This document shows positions 10,819 through 19,866 of a DNA stretch of 64,000 bases, piece by piece. Position 1 is the first letter of the stretch, and the number at the start of each line of letters is the position of its first letter. The translations under genes were made by a program, and so were the position numbers. This DNA comes from Streptomyces malaysiense (GTDB lineage Bacteria > Actinomycetota > Actinomycetes > Streptomycetales > Streptomycetaceae). Location: NCBI RefSeq assembly GCF_000980885.2, contig NZ_LBDA02000015.1:26545-90544 (forward strand). Reading direction: 5' to 3'. The notes below the pieces were generated by a model. The model worked only from the letters and a program-made list of their open reading frames with translations, did no database searches and was not told the DNA's origin.

Positions 10819-12015
10819 TCACCGCGTACAGCCCGTACGGCCCGACGCGAGCGTGGCGCACGCCGTCGCCTGGGCCGGATCCTTCGCGGCGATCATCGGG
10901 GTGTAGGCGATGGTGTCGCCCGCCTGCGTGGCCCGCCTGGTCTCGCGGACCTTGCCCCGCGCCCCGGTGACCTGGACCTCGTCGCCGGGCACCGCGCCGG
11001 TGATCCGGCCCCACGCGGCGCCGCAGACCTTGCTGTAGCGGACCTCGAGGGTGGTGGTGCCGAGGGTGACGGTCTGGGCGGTGGTCACCTGGTCGCCGCT
11101 GCACCCCATCGACTCGGCGTCCTTGCCCACGCAGTCCGAACCGGAACACTTCACCCCGGGCGGCAGGCTCGCCTTCGGACCCGGGCTGCGGGCCGGGCGC
11201 TCGGGCGCCGCCTCGTGCTTGCCGCCGCCGTGGTCCCCGGTGAAGTGGAAGACGCCGAGGATGATCAGCAGCACCGTGGCGAACCCGCCGAGGAACATCA
11301 GCGCCGGCTGCCGGTATCCGGACCTTCCGTCGGGGCCCGAGGGCCGTACGGGGTCGGAACCCTGAGAGCCCTGAGAGCTCTGAGAGCCCTGAGGATGCTG
11401 AGGGTTCCGGGTGCCCTGAGGGCTCTGAGGACCCTGGAGGCTCTGGGTGCCCTGAGGACTCCGCGCGTCCAGGGGGCCGTGCGGGCCCTCGGGGCCGAGC
11501 GGCTCCGGCTCACCGGGGATCCGTACCGGCTCCGGCCATCCGCCCGGCCGCCCGCTCGCCCGCGACGGCCCCTGATACCCGGCCAGCCCCCATGAGTTGC
11601 CACCGGAGGACTCTCCCGGCGCGCCGCCGCGCCGCTCCGCCTCCGCCGCCTTCGGCTGGGCGGGAATCCTCGGGACGCCCGGCGTGCCGTCCTCGGTACC
11701 GCTCGCGGACCGGCTCCCCGGCACCGCGTGCTCGTGCCCCAACTCCGCCCGGCTCCAGGCCCGTTCGGCCAGCTCCCACATCGTGATGATCGGCCCCGGG
11801 CTGGTCCCCGCCGCCTCGGCCAGTGCGACGGCCGCGCCCTTGGGGGCGAGGAGCCGGCCGGCGAGGTAGCTTTCCCAGGACGCCCTGCCGTAGCCCGTGC
11901 GGTCGGCCAGGGCCGCGCCGCCGAGCCCGCCCTGGTCCACGAGCCACCGCAGTTGGCTGACGAACTCCTTGATCTCCGGGTCGAGTTCGTTCGGCAAGGT
12001 CTTCCAGCGAGACAT
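10819..12015 (-). CDS. XRE-like HTH membrane protein with extracellular DUF2690 domain
   Basis: This 398-residue protein has three parts. Residues 1-80 form a helix-turn-helix domain (ALADRTGYGRASWESYLAGR, APKGAAVALAEAAG). A long Gly/Pro/Gln-rich linker follows, containing collagen-like SPQG/SQGSQG repeats. Then come one membrane helix (ALMFLGGFATVLLIILGVF) and a C-terminal domain with five cysteines that matches DUF2690. The likely topology is DNA-binding domain inside and DUF2690 outside, so it may pass an envelope signal to transcription. The ATG at 12015 was chosen because GGGGGGAG lies just upstream; an ATG 21 bases earlier has no ribosome site. Its function is unknown. It lies between mdh and DUF3017/folD. 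Confidence 0.8.
   Translation of the reverse strand: MSRWKTLPNELDPEIKEFVSQLRWLVDQGGLGGAALADRTGYGRASWESYLAGRLLAPKGAAVALAEAAGTSPGPIITMWELAERAWSRAELGHEHAVPGSRSASGTEDGTPGVPRIPAQPKAAEAERRGGAPGESSGGNSWGLAGYQGPSRASGRPGGWPEPVRIPGEPEPLGPEGPHGPLDARSPQGTQSLQGPQSPQGTRNPQHPQGSQSSQGSQGSDPVRPSGPDGRSGYRQPALMFLGGFATVLLIILGVFHFTGDHGGGKHEAAPERPARSPGPKASLPPGVKCSGSDCVGKDAESMGCSGDQVTTAQTVTLGTTTLEVRYSKVCGAAWGRITGAVPGDEVQVTGARGKVRETRRATQAGDTIAYTPMIAAKDPAQATACATLASGRTGCTR
11361..11460 (-). repeat. Imperfect 9-base repeats coding for an SPQG/SQG tract
   Basis: About 100 bases inside the DUF2690 gene consist of imperfect nine-base units such as CCCTGAGAG and CCCTGAGGG. They encode the Ser-Pro-Gln-Gly-rich linker between the DNA-binding domain and the membrane helix. 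The repeats keep frame, so slippage would change linker length without a frameshift. Confidence 0.75.
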
Positions 12016-12139
12016 CGTCTCCCCCCTCATCCCCACTTTCGTACCGGACGGTCACCGTTCAGCGGAACGGTCACTTCCGTGCCACAGCGCGAAGAAAGCC
12101 GTTGAACAGGCCGTTCGCCAGGAGCCAGGGTGAATCGGG

Positions 12140-12179
12140 CGGCGGTTCGTCCCTCATCGGGGGTGGGGACGAACCGCCG
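12140..12179 (-). terminator. Terminator after DUF3017
   Basis: A perfect 14-bp stem (12140-12153 with 12166-12179) encloses a 12-base loop. It lies 12 bases past the stop codon of the DUF3017 gene and should end the folD operon. Confidence 0.8.
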
Positions 12180-12190
12180 TACCACCGGCC

Positions 12191-12661
12191 CTATTTGGTC
12201 ATCGTGAAGTGCAGCGTGTTGCTCAGGAACGGGATCTCCAGCAGGGGGTGCGGCTGGGCCATCAGGGCCAGCAGGACGATCGCCAGGCCGAGGATGCCGT
12301 AGGTGCTGATGTCGGTGAAGCGGGAGCGGACCGCGAGCATGCCGACGCCGGGCAGCAGCCAGCGCAGCACCGCGCCGGCCAGCAGCGCGGCGCCGATCAG
12401 CAGGGTGCCGACGCGGAACGCGTCCAACGCGGTCAGCAGCAGGCCGAGCGCGACCGTGCCCAGCACCAACAGCAGGGGCCACTGCCGGGCGGGCGCGGGC
12501 GCGCCGCCGGGCGCGGCCCGGCCACCGCCCTCCGGCCGGGCGGTGTCCCGCGTGAACAGCGGGAAGCGGCGGGTGACCCGCCGCGGGCGCCCCTCGGCGT
12601 CGGGGGCGCTGATCGCGTCGCGGACGGTCTCCTGGCCGTCCCGCGTGTCCTCAGCCGGCAC
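12191..12661 (-). CDS. DUF3017 membrane protein
   Basis: This 156-residue protein has a charged N-terminal half and three predicted membrane helices: [34 protein letters not shown] and [13 protein letters not shown]. It matches DUF3017, a small actinobacterial family of unknown function encoded next to folD. Translation begins at a GTG that overlaps the folD stop region by 11 bases, so the two are probably cotranscribed and coupled. Nothing visible suggests an enzymatic role. Confidence 0.85.
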   Translation of the reverse strand: MPAEDTRDGQETVRDAISAPDAEGRPRRVTRRFPLFTRDTARPEGGGRAAPGGAPAPARQWPLLLVLGTVALGLLLTALDAFRVGTLLIGAALLAGAVLRWLLPGVGMLAVRSRFTDISTYGILGLAIVLLALMAQPHPLLEIPFLSNTLHFTMTK

Positions 12662-13505
12662 TGCGCTCCGCCGCCTCGACCACGTTGACCAGCAGCTGGG
12701 CCCGGGTCATGGGGCCGACACCGCCGGGGTTGGGGGAGATGAAGCCGGCCACCCCGGTCACGTCCGGGTGAACGTCGCCGACGATCTTGCCCTCGGCGTT
12801 GCGGGAGACGCCCACGTCCAGGACGGCCGCGCCCGGCTTGATGTCCTCGGCGCGGATCAGGTGCGGGGCGCCCGCCGCCGCGATGACGATGTCGGCGCGC
12901 TTGAGGTGGGCGGACAGATCGCGGGTGCCGGTGTGGCACTGGGTCACGGTGGCGTTCTCGCTGCGGCGGGTGAGCAGCAGCGGCATCGGACGGCCGATGG
13001 TGACGCCCCGGCCGACGACCACGACCTCGGCGCCCTTGATCTCCACGCCGTAGCGGCGCAGCAGGGTGAGGATGCCGTTGGGGGTGCAGGGCAGCGGGGC
13101 GGGCTCGTTGAGGACCAGGCGCCCGAGGTTCATCGGGTGCAGGCCGTCCGCGTCCTTGGCCGGGTCCATCAGCTCCAGGATGCGGTTCTCGTCGATGCCC
13201 CTGGGCAGCGGCAGCTGGACGATGTAGCCGGTGCAGGCCGGGTCCTCGTTCAGCTCGCGGACGACCGCCTCGATCTCCTCCTGGGTGGCGGTGGCCGGCA
13301 GCTCCCGCTGGATGGAGGCGAGGCCCACCTCGGCGCAGTCGCGGTGCTTGCCCGCGACGTACTTGCGGCTGCCGGGGTCGTCCCCGACCAGGATCGTGCC
13401 GAGGCCGGGCGTGATGCCCTTCTCCTTCAGCGCCGCCACGCGGGCGGTCAGATCGGACTTGATCGCGGCTGCGGTGGCCTTGCCATCGAGAATCTGGGCG
13501 GTCAT
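12651..13505 (-). CDS. folD: Bifunctional methylenetetrahydrofolate dehydrogenase/cyclohydrolase
   Basis: This 284-residue FolD interconverts 5,10-methylene-, methenyl- and 10-formyl-tetrahydrofolate, supplying one-carbon units for purines. Visible signatures are [20 protein letters not shown] with the catalytic lysine, [15 protein letters not shown], the [11 protein letters not shown] motif and the NADP-binding segment [12 protein letters not shown]. The ATG at 13505 was chosen because it begins the canonical [12 protein letters not shown]. An in-frame upstream extension shows no family similarity. It heads an operon with DUF3017. The divergent small membrane protein starts 277 bases away. 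Confidence 0.97.
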   Translation of the reverse strand: MTAQILDGKATAAAIKSDLTARVAALKEKGITPGLGTILVGDDPGSRKYVAGKHRDCAEVGLASIQRELPATATQEEIEAVVRELNEDPACTGYIVQLPLPRGIDENRILELMDPAKDADGLHPMNLGRLVLNEPAPLPCTPNGILTLLRRYGVEIKGAEVVVVGRGVTIGRPMPLLLTRRSENATVTQCHTGTRDLSAHLKRADIVIAAAGAPHLIRAEDIKPGAAVLDVGVSRNAEGKIVGDVHPDVTGVAGFISPNPGGVGPMTRAQLLVNVVEAAERSAG

Positions 13506-13782
13506 ACCCCCATCCTCCAGGATGACCGCCCCAGGGTTCCAATCCGGGGCCGCGTCGGGGCCCCCACCAGGGTCGTAGCCGGTCCCCGGGTGATCCCTGA
13601 TGTTGCACTTGCACAACACCCGGGGATTACGGCTGGACAAGTAAGTATCCGGTCAAGAACCATGAACAGCACAGTGCAGCGGGCAGCTCATCGGGGGGAC
13701 GAACCGCATCTGTAGCAACTCTCCTCCGTGCGGTGCCGCGCCTCGTCCCCGCACTCGCTCGAACGACGGAGGAACACCAGCC

Positions 13783-14307
13783 ATGAGCTATGGCGACCCG
13801 AACAACCCTTACGGCGCTCCCCAGGGACAGCCGCAGCAGCCCGGATACGGCTACCCCGCCGCGCCGCCGGTCCAGCAGCCGTACGCCACCGCCCCGATGG
13901 CCGCCATGCCGGGCAAGGTCAACGCGGCCCGCGTGATGCTGTGGGTGATCGTCGCCCTCCAGGTCATCGGCGTGGGCCTGTTCGCCTTCTTCGCCGTGGC
14001 CGTCAACAAGGCCAAGAACGACAACTCCGTGCCCAGCCTCGCCGACTACCCGGTGGGCGTGCTGTGGGCCTTCGTGGTGCTCGCGCTCGCCTGGCTGGTG
14101 TGGGCGATCGTGCTGGCCGCGAAGTTCTCCTCCGGCGGCAACGGCCTGCGGGTCACCACGCTGGTGTTCGGCATCCTGACCGCGGTGCTCGGCGTCTACC
14201 CGTTCGTCGTCGTCGTGGGCATCTTCCACATCGTGCTGGGCATCCTGATCGCCTGCTTCGTCGGCGGTGCCGACGGCAAGGCCTGGTTCGGCCGCCCGCG
14301 TTACTGA
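13783..14307 (+). CDS. Small membrane protein with Pro/Gln/Tyr-rich N terminus
   Basis: This 174-residue protein begins with a cytoplasmic-looking low-complexity region rich in Pro, Gln, Gly and Tyr (YGDPNNPYGAPQG and onward). Four hydrophobic helices follow: VMLWVIVALQVIGVGLFAFF, VLWAFVVLALAWLVWAIV, VTTLVFGILTAVLGVYP and FVVVVGIFHIVLGILIACF. It ends in a short GKAWFGRPRY tail. The P/Q/Y-rich leader plus helices is common in Streptomyces envelope proteins of unknown function. The ATG is preceded by GACGGAGGAACACC, a good ribosome site. It stands alone, with a terminator after it. Confidence 0.8.
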   Translation: MSYGDPNNPYGAPQGQPQQPGYGYPAAPPVQQPYATAPMAAMPGKVNAARVMLWVIVALQVIGVGLFAFFAVAVNKAKNDNSVPSLADYPVGVLWAFVVLALAWLVWAIVLAAKFSSGGNGLRVTTLVFGILTAVLGVYPFVVVVGIFHIVLGILIACFVGGADGKAWFGRPRY

Positions 14308-14348
14308 GAACGCCCGCGGCGCGGAGCGATTCGCGCCATTCGGCATCC

Positions 14349-14386
14349 GGGGCCGTGTCTCACCCTTCCAGGGGGGACACGGCCCC
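14349..14386 (+). terminator. Terminator of the small membrane protein gene
   Basis: A perfect 11-bp stem GGGGCCGTGTC/GACACGGCCCC (14349-14359 with 14376-14386) lies 42 bases after the stop codon and before the FHA gene. Confidence 0.8.
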
Positions 14387-14436
14387 GCCGCGTCGCCCTA
14401 CTCTGGGAGAAGCCGTCAGGCACGGGGAGACGCACC

Positions 14437-15192
14437 TTGTACAGCATCATCGTCGTACCTCCGCCGACCACGGAGGACCGGCAGCAGCGCGGCCAGATCC
14501 GCCTCGCCCCCGGCGAGCGCCTCCGCTTCGGGCGGGCGCCCGGGAACGATCTGCCGATCCCGCACGAGGGAGTCTCGCGCCGGGCCGGTGAACTCGGCGC
14601 CCAGGGCGCGTTCTGGACGCTGAGCAACCTGTCCGCGCACCAGACGTACGTCGTGGAGAACCCCGAGGGCGCGGGCGAGCACATCAAGGTCGGGCCGGGC
14701 AGACTCGACGCGCCGGTGCCCTTCGAGTTCTCCCGGATCGTGCTGCCCGCGGGCGGCGACCTGCTCGCCGTCGAGGTATGGGCACCGCGCCACGACTACC
14801 TGCGCGACGGCTGCGGAACCGACGGCGACACCACCGCCCCGGCCTTCTCCGTCGACCGCACCAAGCGCTACTTCGCCGTGCTGGCCGCCCTGTGCGAGCC
14901 GCGGCTGCGCGGAGATCCGCACGCGCCGCTGCCCACCGTCGACCAGGTCGTGGGCCGGCTCTCCCCCTCCTGGCCGGCCGCCTCGCGCGCCTCGGTGCAG
15001 TGGAACATCGACTACCTCGCGGTGAAACTGCGGCTCAAACCCGGCCCGGACACGGCGGACCCGGGCCCGCGGCTGAACGGCAAGAAGGAGTCCCTGGTCT
15101 CGCTGGCGCTCCGCTTCGACCTGGTGCGCGAGGACGACCTGATCGTGCTGTCCGGCACCGGATCCGGGCCCGCGCGCCGGAACGCCCGGTGA
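14437..15192 (+). CDS. FHA-domain protein coupled to the downstream kinase
   Basis: This 251-residue cytoplasmic protein has an FHA phosphothreonine-binding domain over residues 20-105. Binding-loop residues are visible in FGRAPGNDLP, the GVSRRAGEL segment and the SNLSAHQTYV turn. The C-terminal half (FSVDRTKRYFAVLAALCEPR, then a segment ending LKLRLKPG) resembles a winged-helix or regulatory domain. Translation starts at a TTG after GGGGAG. The stop codon overlaps the kinase GTG as GTGA, so the pair is translationally coupled. The kinase, or proteins it phosphorylates, are the obvious ligands. This partner role is inferred. Confidence 0.85.
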   Translation: MYSIIVVPPPTTEDRQQRGQIRLAPGERLRFGRAPGNDLPIPHEGVSRRAGELGAQGAFWTLSNLSAHQTYVVENPEGAGEHIKVGPGRLDAPVPFEFSRIVLPAGGDLLAVEVWAPRHDYLRDGCGTDGDTTAPAFSVDRTKRYFAVLAALCEPRLRGDPHAPLPTVDQVVGRLSPSWPAASRASVQWNIDYLAVKLRLKPGPDTADPGPRLNGKKESLVSLALRFDLVREDDLIVLSGTGSGPARRNAR

Positions 15193-16694
15193 CCGAGCCG
15201 TACGCCGTGCCGGTGCCCAGGGGCTACCGGGTCGGCGACTGGGAGGTCCGCGAGCCGCTCGCGACGGGCGCCTTCGGGAGCGTGTACGCCGCGCGGAGGG
15301 TCGGCGGGGAGTCCGGCCGGCTCCCGCGCACCGCCGCCCTGAAGTTCCTCCCCACCGGTACCGGCACGCCCCGCCAGCTCGCCCACCTACGCGAACTGGT
15401 GGAGCGCGAGGTGCGGTTGCTGCGCCGGCTGCGGCAGCCGCGGCTGATCCGGATGTACGAGACCCTCGTCGTCGACGACCCCGCTCGCCCCGCCCTCGAC
15501 GGCGCCACCGTCCTCGTGCTGGAACGCGCGGCGGGCTCCCTGTCCGCGCTGCTCACCACCGCTCCCCGGCCGGCCGCCGGACCCGCGCTGCTGGCCCAGG
15601 TCTGCGCGGGGCTGGCCCAGTTGCACCGGGCGGGGTGGGTGCACGGAGACCTCAAGCCGGCCAACGTGCTGCTGATGGCGGACGGTTCGGCACGGCTGGC
15701 CGACTTCAACATGGCCGCCGAACTGGAGGGCACCCACGGCTACACGCCCGCCTTCTCCACCCCCGACTACACCCCGCCCGAGCTGCTGTGGTCGGAGATC
15801 GGCGAACGCGGCCGCCCGATCCGCCCGTCGGCCGACATCTGGGCCTTCGGCGTGCTCGCCCACCTCCTCCTCACCGGCTCCTTCCCACTGCCCGGCGGTA
15901 CCCCGTCGGCCCGCCGGGATGCCGCCGTCGCCTATGCGCGCGGCACCGAGGAGCTGCGCCTGTCGGCCGAACTCCCGGACGCCTGGCGGGAGATCGTGCG
16001 GGACTGCCTGGCCCGTACGCACGCCGACCGGATCGGCACCGATGCGCTGCTGCGCCGCGTCCCGGCCGCCGCGGGCACCGGCCGCGCGCCCCGGCCGTCC
16101 CGCCGCCGTCGTCGCGGGGCCGTCCTGGCCGCCGCGGCCGCCGCCGCGGCGGTCGCCGCCGGTCTACTCGGGTACGGCCTCGACGGCCGGACCGGCACCG
16201 ACGAGAAGGCCCTGGCCCGCTACGGCGCCGCCGAACTGCGCACCGACCGGGGCGTTCCGGTGCGCTACCGACGGCTGATCGTGGACGCCGCCCACGGCTG
16301 CCGCCGCCCGGACGTCAGCCCGGCGCTGATCGCGGCCATGCTGGAGGCCGAGAGCGGCTTCGACGCGGATCTCGCCGACCCGGGCGCCCAGGAGTACGGC
16401 ATCGCCCGCTGGACCCCGTCCGTGCTGCGCTGGTGGATGCGGGACGACGGCGTTCCCGCCTCCGCGACCCCCACACCCCCGCTGACCCCGGCCGTGTCCA
16501 TCCCGGCCATGGGCCGCTATCTGTGCTTCATCGACGCCCACCTGGGGCCGGATCTGCCCGGTGACCGGCGGGTGCTGGACGCTGCCGGATACCGGACGTC
16601 GTACAAGAAGGTCAACACCACGGGCGGTATCCCGGCGGCGTACCGCGCGTACTGCGCCGAGGTCGCCCGCCGTCTCGCGGAGTACACACCCTGA
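15189..16694 (+). CDS. Membrane Ser/Thr kinase fused to an extracellular lytic-transglycosylase-like domain
   Basis: This 501-residue protein has a cytoplasmic Hanks-type kinase domain (about 15-290), a basic stop RRRRR, one membrane helix (about 309-331) and an outside domain. Kinase motifs are the glycine loop ATGAFGSVY, the lysine in ALKFLP (K52), the catalytic loop VHGDLKPANVLL with HGD instead of HRD, and ADFN where DFG is expected (D172-F-N174). The outside domain reads PALIAAMLEAESGFDADLAD then YGIARWTP. This is the pattern of the Slt/goose-lysozyme fold, with E388 as the candidate catalytic acid. PASTA repeats, the usual wall-sensing module of such kinases, are absent. It may sense or cut peptidoglycan and signal inward; this is inference. 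It is coupled to the FHA gene. Confidence 0.88.
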   Translation: MTEPYAVPVPRGYRVGDWEVREPLATGAFGSVYAARRVGGESGRLPRTAALKFLPTGTGTPRQLAHLRELVEREVRLLRRLRQPRLIRMYETLVVDDPARPALDGATVLVLERAAGSLSALLTTAPRPAAGPALLAQVCAGLAQLHRAGWVHGDLKPANVLLMADGSARLADFNMAAELEGTHGYTPAFSTPDYTPPELLWSEIGERGRPIRPSADIWAFGVLAHLLLTGSFPLPGGTPSARRDAAVAYARGTEELRLSAELPDAWREIVRDCLARTHADRIGTDALLRRVPAAAGTGRAPRPSRRRRRGAVLAAAAAAAAVAAGLLGYGLDGRTGTDEKALARYGAAELRTDRGVPVRYRRLIVDAAHGCRRPDVSPALIAAMLEAESGFDADLADPGAQEYGIARWTPSVLRWWMRDDGVPASATPTPPLTPAVSIPAMGRYLCFIDAHLGPDLPGDRRVLDAAGYRTSYKKVNTTGGIPAAYRAYCAEVARRLAEYTP

Positions 16695-16788
16695 GACTTC
16701 CGAGGTACCGGCCCGGGGGCCCGGCTGGGACGGTGGAACCACTCCGCCACGGCGGAGCGACCACGTCGCTCGTTCACATGGGGGAACA

Positions 16789-17256
16789 GTGAATATCGCC
16801 AAGCCCGCCGCGCTGCTCGTCGCGGCCACCGCCCTGCTCGCCGGCTCCACGGCCGCGGCCACCGCCGCCCCGGACGGCACCCGGGTCACCGCCGTCCAGC
16901 GCACCGCCGACCAGGTGCTGCCGGGCCACCCGGCCGCGCTGGAGGTGACGCGTGACCAGGTCCGCTACGACGGCCTCACCCTCACCGAGGTCCCGAAGGG
17001 CGAGCTCGCCGCCAAGGACCTGGCCTGCGCGTACGGCCACCTCTGCATGATCGTCAGGGGCACCAAGTTCGACTTCTACAAGTGCCAGACCTGGACGGTG
17101 AGCAACTGGACCGGTGACGGCCCGTTCACCAACAACCAGACACCCGGCACGGTCGCCAGGTTCTTCAACAAGGACGGCAGCGTCCGCTGGACCTCGACCG
17201 CCTACCAGGCCGGCACCGCCACCTGGGACCCGGTCTTCTCCCTGCGTCCCTGCTGA
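16789..17256 (+). CDS. Secreted peptidase-inhibitor I36-like protein
   Basis: This 155-residue protein has a Sec signal peptide (hydrophobic [14 protein letters not shown], cleavage likely after ATAA). The secreted domain contains the pattern C-x5-C-M followed by [19 protein letters not shown] and [18 protein letters not shown]. Spacing and the NNQT-GT segment match the I36 family, related to the Streptomyces metalloproteinase inhibitor SMPI with its beta-gamma-crystallin fold. Translation starts at a GTG after ATGGGGGAACA. It lies 94 bases after the kinase/transglycosylase gene, in the same direction. Whether it inhibits a protease is not shown; many I36-like proteins are of unknown role. 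Confidence 0.8.
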   Translation: MNIAKPAALLVAATALLAGSTAAATAAPDGTRVTAVQRTADQVLPGHPAALEVTRDQVRYDGLTLTEVPKGELAAKDLACAYGHLCMIVRGTKFDFYKCQTWTVSNWTGDGPFTNNQTPGTVARFFNKDGSVRWTSTAYQAGTATWDPVFSLRPC

Positions 17257-17270
17257 CCCGGCAGACGGCG

Positions 17271-17312
17271 CGGCGGCCTCCGGCCCCCTCGGGGGAGGGC
17301 CGGAGGCCGCCG
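17271..17312. terminator. Bidirectional terminator between the I36 gene and purH
   Basis: A 16-bp perfect stem (17271-17286 with 17297-17312) with a 10-base loop lies 14 bases after the I36 stop and 16 bases past the purH stop, serving both convergent genes. Confidence 0.85.
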
Positions 17313-17328
17313 TACGCGTCTTCGCGGC

Positions 17329-18891
17329 TCAGTGGAAGAAGTGGCGCGTGCCCGTGAAGTACATGGTCACGCCCGCCTTCTGGGCCGCCTCGACGGCCAG
17401 CTCGTCACGGACGGAGCCGCCGGGCTGGACGATCGCGCGGACACCGGCGTCGATCAGGATCTGCGGGCCGTCGGGGAAGGGGAAGAACGCGTCGGAGGCC
17501 GCGTAGGAGCCGCGGGCGCGCTCCTCGCCGGCCCGCTCGACCGCGAGCTTGCAGGAGTCGACGCGGTTGACCTGGCCCATGCCGACACCGACCGAGGCGC
17601 CGTCCTTGGCGAGCAGGATCGCGTTGGACTTCACCGCGCGGCAGGCCTTCCAGGCGAACGCGAGGTCCTCCAGCTCCTCGGCGGACAGCGCCTCGCCACT
17701 GGCCAGCGTCCAGTTGGCGGGGTCGTCGCCCTCGGCCTGGAGCCGGTCGGCGGCCTGGAGCAGCAGACCGCCGTCGACCGGCTTGGCCTCGATCGCGTTC
17801 GCGGGGCCGCCCTCGGCCTTCAGCACACGGATGTTCTTCTTCTTGGTGAGGGCCTCCAGGGCCCCCTCCTCGTAGTCCGGGGCGACGATGACCTCGGTGA
17901 AGATCTCCGCGACCTGCTCGGCCATCTCCTTGCTGACCGGCCGGTTCACGGCGATGACGCCGCCGAACGCGGACAGCGGGTCGCAGGCGTGCGCCTTGCG
18001 GTGCGCCTCGGCGACGTCCGCGCCGACCGCGATGCCGCAGGGGTTCGCGTGCTTGATGATCGCGACGCAGGGCTCGGCGTGGTCGTACGCGGCACGGCGC
18101 GCGGCGTCCGTGTCCGTGTAGTTGTTGTACGACATCTCCTTGCCGTGCAGCTGCTCCGCCTCGGCCAGGCCGCCCGTGCCGTCGACGTAGAGCGCGGCGC
18201 CCTGGTGCGGGTTCTCGCCGTAGCGCAGGGTGTTCTTGCGCTCGTACGTGACGCCGGTGAAGTCCGGGAAGGCCGAGTCGTCCACGGGGGCGTAGTCGGC
18301 GGCGAACCAGGAGGCGACGGCCACGTCGTAGGCGGCGGTGTGCCTGAACGCCTCGGCGGCCAGCCGCTTGCGGGCGGCCAGGTCGAAGCCGCCGTCCTTG
18401 ACGGCCGCGAGGACGTCCGCGTACCGGGCGGGGCTGGTGACCACGGCGACCGAGGGGTGGTTCTTGGCGGCGGCCCGGACCATCGAGGGACCGCCGATGT
18501 CGATCTGCTCCACGCACTCGTCGGCCGAGGCCCCGGAGGCGACGGTCTCGCGGAACGGGTAGAGGTTCACGACCACCAGGTCGAACGGCGCCACGCCCAG
18601 CTCGTCGAGCTGCGCGCGGTGGCTGTCCAGGCGCAGGTCGGCGAGGATGCCCGCGTGCACCTTCGGGTGCAGGGTCTTGACCCGGCCGTCCAGGCACTCG
18701 GGGAAGCCGGTCAGCTCCTCGACCTTGGTGACCGGGACGCCGGCGGCGGCGATACGGGAGGCGGTGGAACCGGTGGACACCAGCTCGACACCGGCCTCGT
18801 GCAGCCCGCGCGCCAGCTCTTCCAGGCCGGTCTTGTCGTAGACGCTGACGAGCGCCCTGCGAAGGGGCCGCTTGTTGCTCTCGGCGGTCAC
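17329..18891 (-). CDS. purH: Bifunctional AICAR transformylase/IMP cyclohydrolase
   Basis: This 520-residue enzyme catalyses the last two steps of de novo IMP synthesis. The N-terminal MGS-like cyclohydrolase domain has [23 protein letters not shown] and [15 protein letters not shown]. The C-terminal transformylase domain has [14 protein letters not shown], the [11 protein letters not shown] motif with catalytic Lys-His, and a terminal GTRHFFH. The GTG start at 18891 overlaps the purN stop as GTGA, so translation is coupled. A much longer in-frame extension upstream is only the alternate frame of purN. FolD, nearby, makes the 10-formyl-THF that both PurN and PurH use. Confidence 0.97.
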   Translation of the reverse strand: MTAESNKRPLRRALVSVYDKTGLEELARGLHEAGVELVSTGSTASRIAAAGVPVTKVEELTGFPECLDGRVKTLHPKVHAGILADLRLDSHRAQLDELGVAPFDLVVVNLYPFRETVASGASADECVEQIDIGGPSMVRAAAKNHPSVAVVTSPARYADVLAAVKDGGFDLAARKRLAAEAFRHTAAYDVAVASWFAADYAPVDDSAFPDFTGVTYERKNTLRYGENPHQGAALYVDGTGGLAEAEQLHGKEMSYNNYTDTDAARRAAYDHAEPCVAIIKHANPCGIAVGADVAEAHRKAHACDPLSAFGGVIAVNRPVSKEMAEQVAEIFTEVIVAPDYEEGALEALTKKKNIRVLKAEGGPANAIEAKPVDGGLLLQAADRLQAEGDDPANWTLASGEALSAEELEDLAFAWKACRAVKSNAILLAKDGASVGVGMGQVNRVDSCKLAVERAGEERARGSYAASDAFFPFPDGPQILIDAGVRAIVQPGGSVRDELAVEAAQKAGVTMYFTGTRHFFH

Positions 18892-19517
18892 TGGATAACT
18901 ACCTTTCGTCCCTCGATCCGATAGCCGTGGCGGGCGAGCCGTCCCACGACCTCGACGAGCAGCCTTCGCTCGACTTCCTTGATGCGCTCGTGCAGCGCGC
19001 TCTCGTCGTCCTCGTCCCGGATCTCCACCACGCCCTGCGCGATGATCGGCCCGGTGTCGACACCGTCGTCGACGAAGTGGACGGTGCAGCCGGTGACCCG
19101 GGCGCCGTACGCGAGCGCGTCGCGGACCCCGTGTGTGCCGGGAAAACTGGGCAGCAGCGCCGGGTGGGTGTTGACGAACCGCCCGCCGAAGCGCGCCAGG
19201 AACTCCTTGCCCACGATCTTCATGAACCCGGCGGAGATCACGAGGTCCGGTTCGTACGCCGCGACCGCCGCGGCGAGGGCGGCGTCCCACTCCTCGCGGC
19301 TCGCGTGGTCCTTCACCCGGCACACGAAGACCGGCAGCCCGGCGCGCTCGGCGCGGGCGAGCCCCTCGATGCCGTCGCGGTCGGCCCCGACGGCGACGAT
19401 CCGCGCGCCGTACGCCTCGGCTCCGGTGCGCTCGATCTCGTCCAGGAGCGCCTGGAGGTTGGTGCCGGATCCGGAGACCAGCACGACGAGGCGCTTGGCC
19501 ACGGGGTTGGCGGCCAC
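18888..19517 (-). CDS. purN: Phosphoribosylglycinamide formyltransferase
   Basis: This 209-residue GAR transformylase transfers the formyl group of 10-formyl-THF to glycinamide ribonucleotide, the third step of purine synthesis. Motifs are [17 protein letters not shown] for phosphate binding, SAGFMKIVG, and the active-site run [17 protein letters not shown] with the Asn-His pair. [12 protein letters not shown] follows. GTG at 19517 was chosen over a TTG 18 bases upstream because AAAGGG lies 7 bases before it. purN and purH form one operon. A 14-bp palindrome at 19565-19578 overlaps the likely promoter. Confidence 0.96.
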   Translation of the reverse strand: MAANPVAKRLVVLVSGSGTNLQALLDEIERTGAEAYGARIVAVGADRDGIEGLARAERAGLPVFVCRVKDHASREEWDAALAAAVAAYEPDLVISAGFMKIVGKEFLARFGGRFVNTHPALLPSFPGTHGVRDALAYGARVTGCTVHFVDDGVDTGPIIAQGVVEIRDEDDESALHERIKEVERRLLVEVVGRLARHGYRIEGRKVVIQ

Positions 19518-19564
19518 GGTGGGGCCCTTTCTCAAGAAGCGGTCTGTGCCGTCGGCGGTCTGTA

Positions 19565-19578
19565 CATTCGTACGAATG
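19565..19578. promoter_or_regulatory. Palindrome in the purN promoter region
   Basis: CATTCGTACGAATG is a perfect 14-bp palindrome 48-61 bases upstream of the purN GTG, just before a TACAGA sequence that could be the -10 box on the minus strand. A direct repeat of GCGGTCTGT (19539-19547 and 19555-19563) lies in the leader. The site is placed to act as an operator. The regulator is unknown, and it does not match the SOS box. Confidence 0.45.
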
Positions 19579-19866
19579 CTTCGCGCCCCGGGATACGGGG
19601 AAGTCTACGAAGCGGCCGACCGCCAGCAACGATACCGGCACCGCGGACGGCCCCCACGGGACGGGTACGTGGCCGGGAGGTAGCGTTCGCAGGGAATCGG
19701 CGGGAGCAGCCCCGGGAACGCGGTCGTCGTGCGGCGCGTTGACGGGGTGGAAGCTCACGACGACAGCCGTGTCGATCTAGGGGAAGACGCTCTTTTGATG
19801 CCCGTCCGCAGCCTGCGACTCCTCACGTTCCCGCCAGATCCGGTCCGGGGAGGGGAGCGCGACGGA

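Noticed and set aside
13602..13613. TTGCACTTGCAC direct repeat upstream of folD as a regulator site
   Set aside because: It is short, not palindromic and has no known counterpart; too weak to call.
19565..19578. LexA/SOS box upstream of purN
   Set aside because: The palindrome reads CATTCG-TA-CGAATG and lacks the GAAC-N4-GTTC core of the actinobacterial SOS box.
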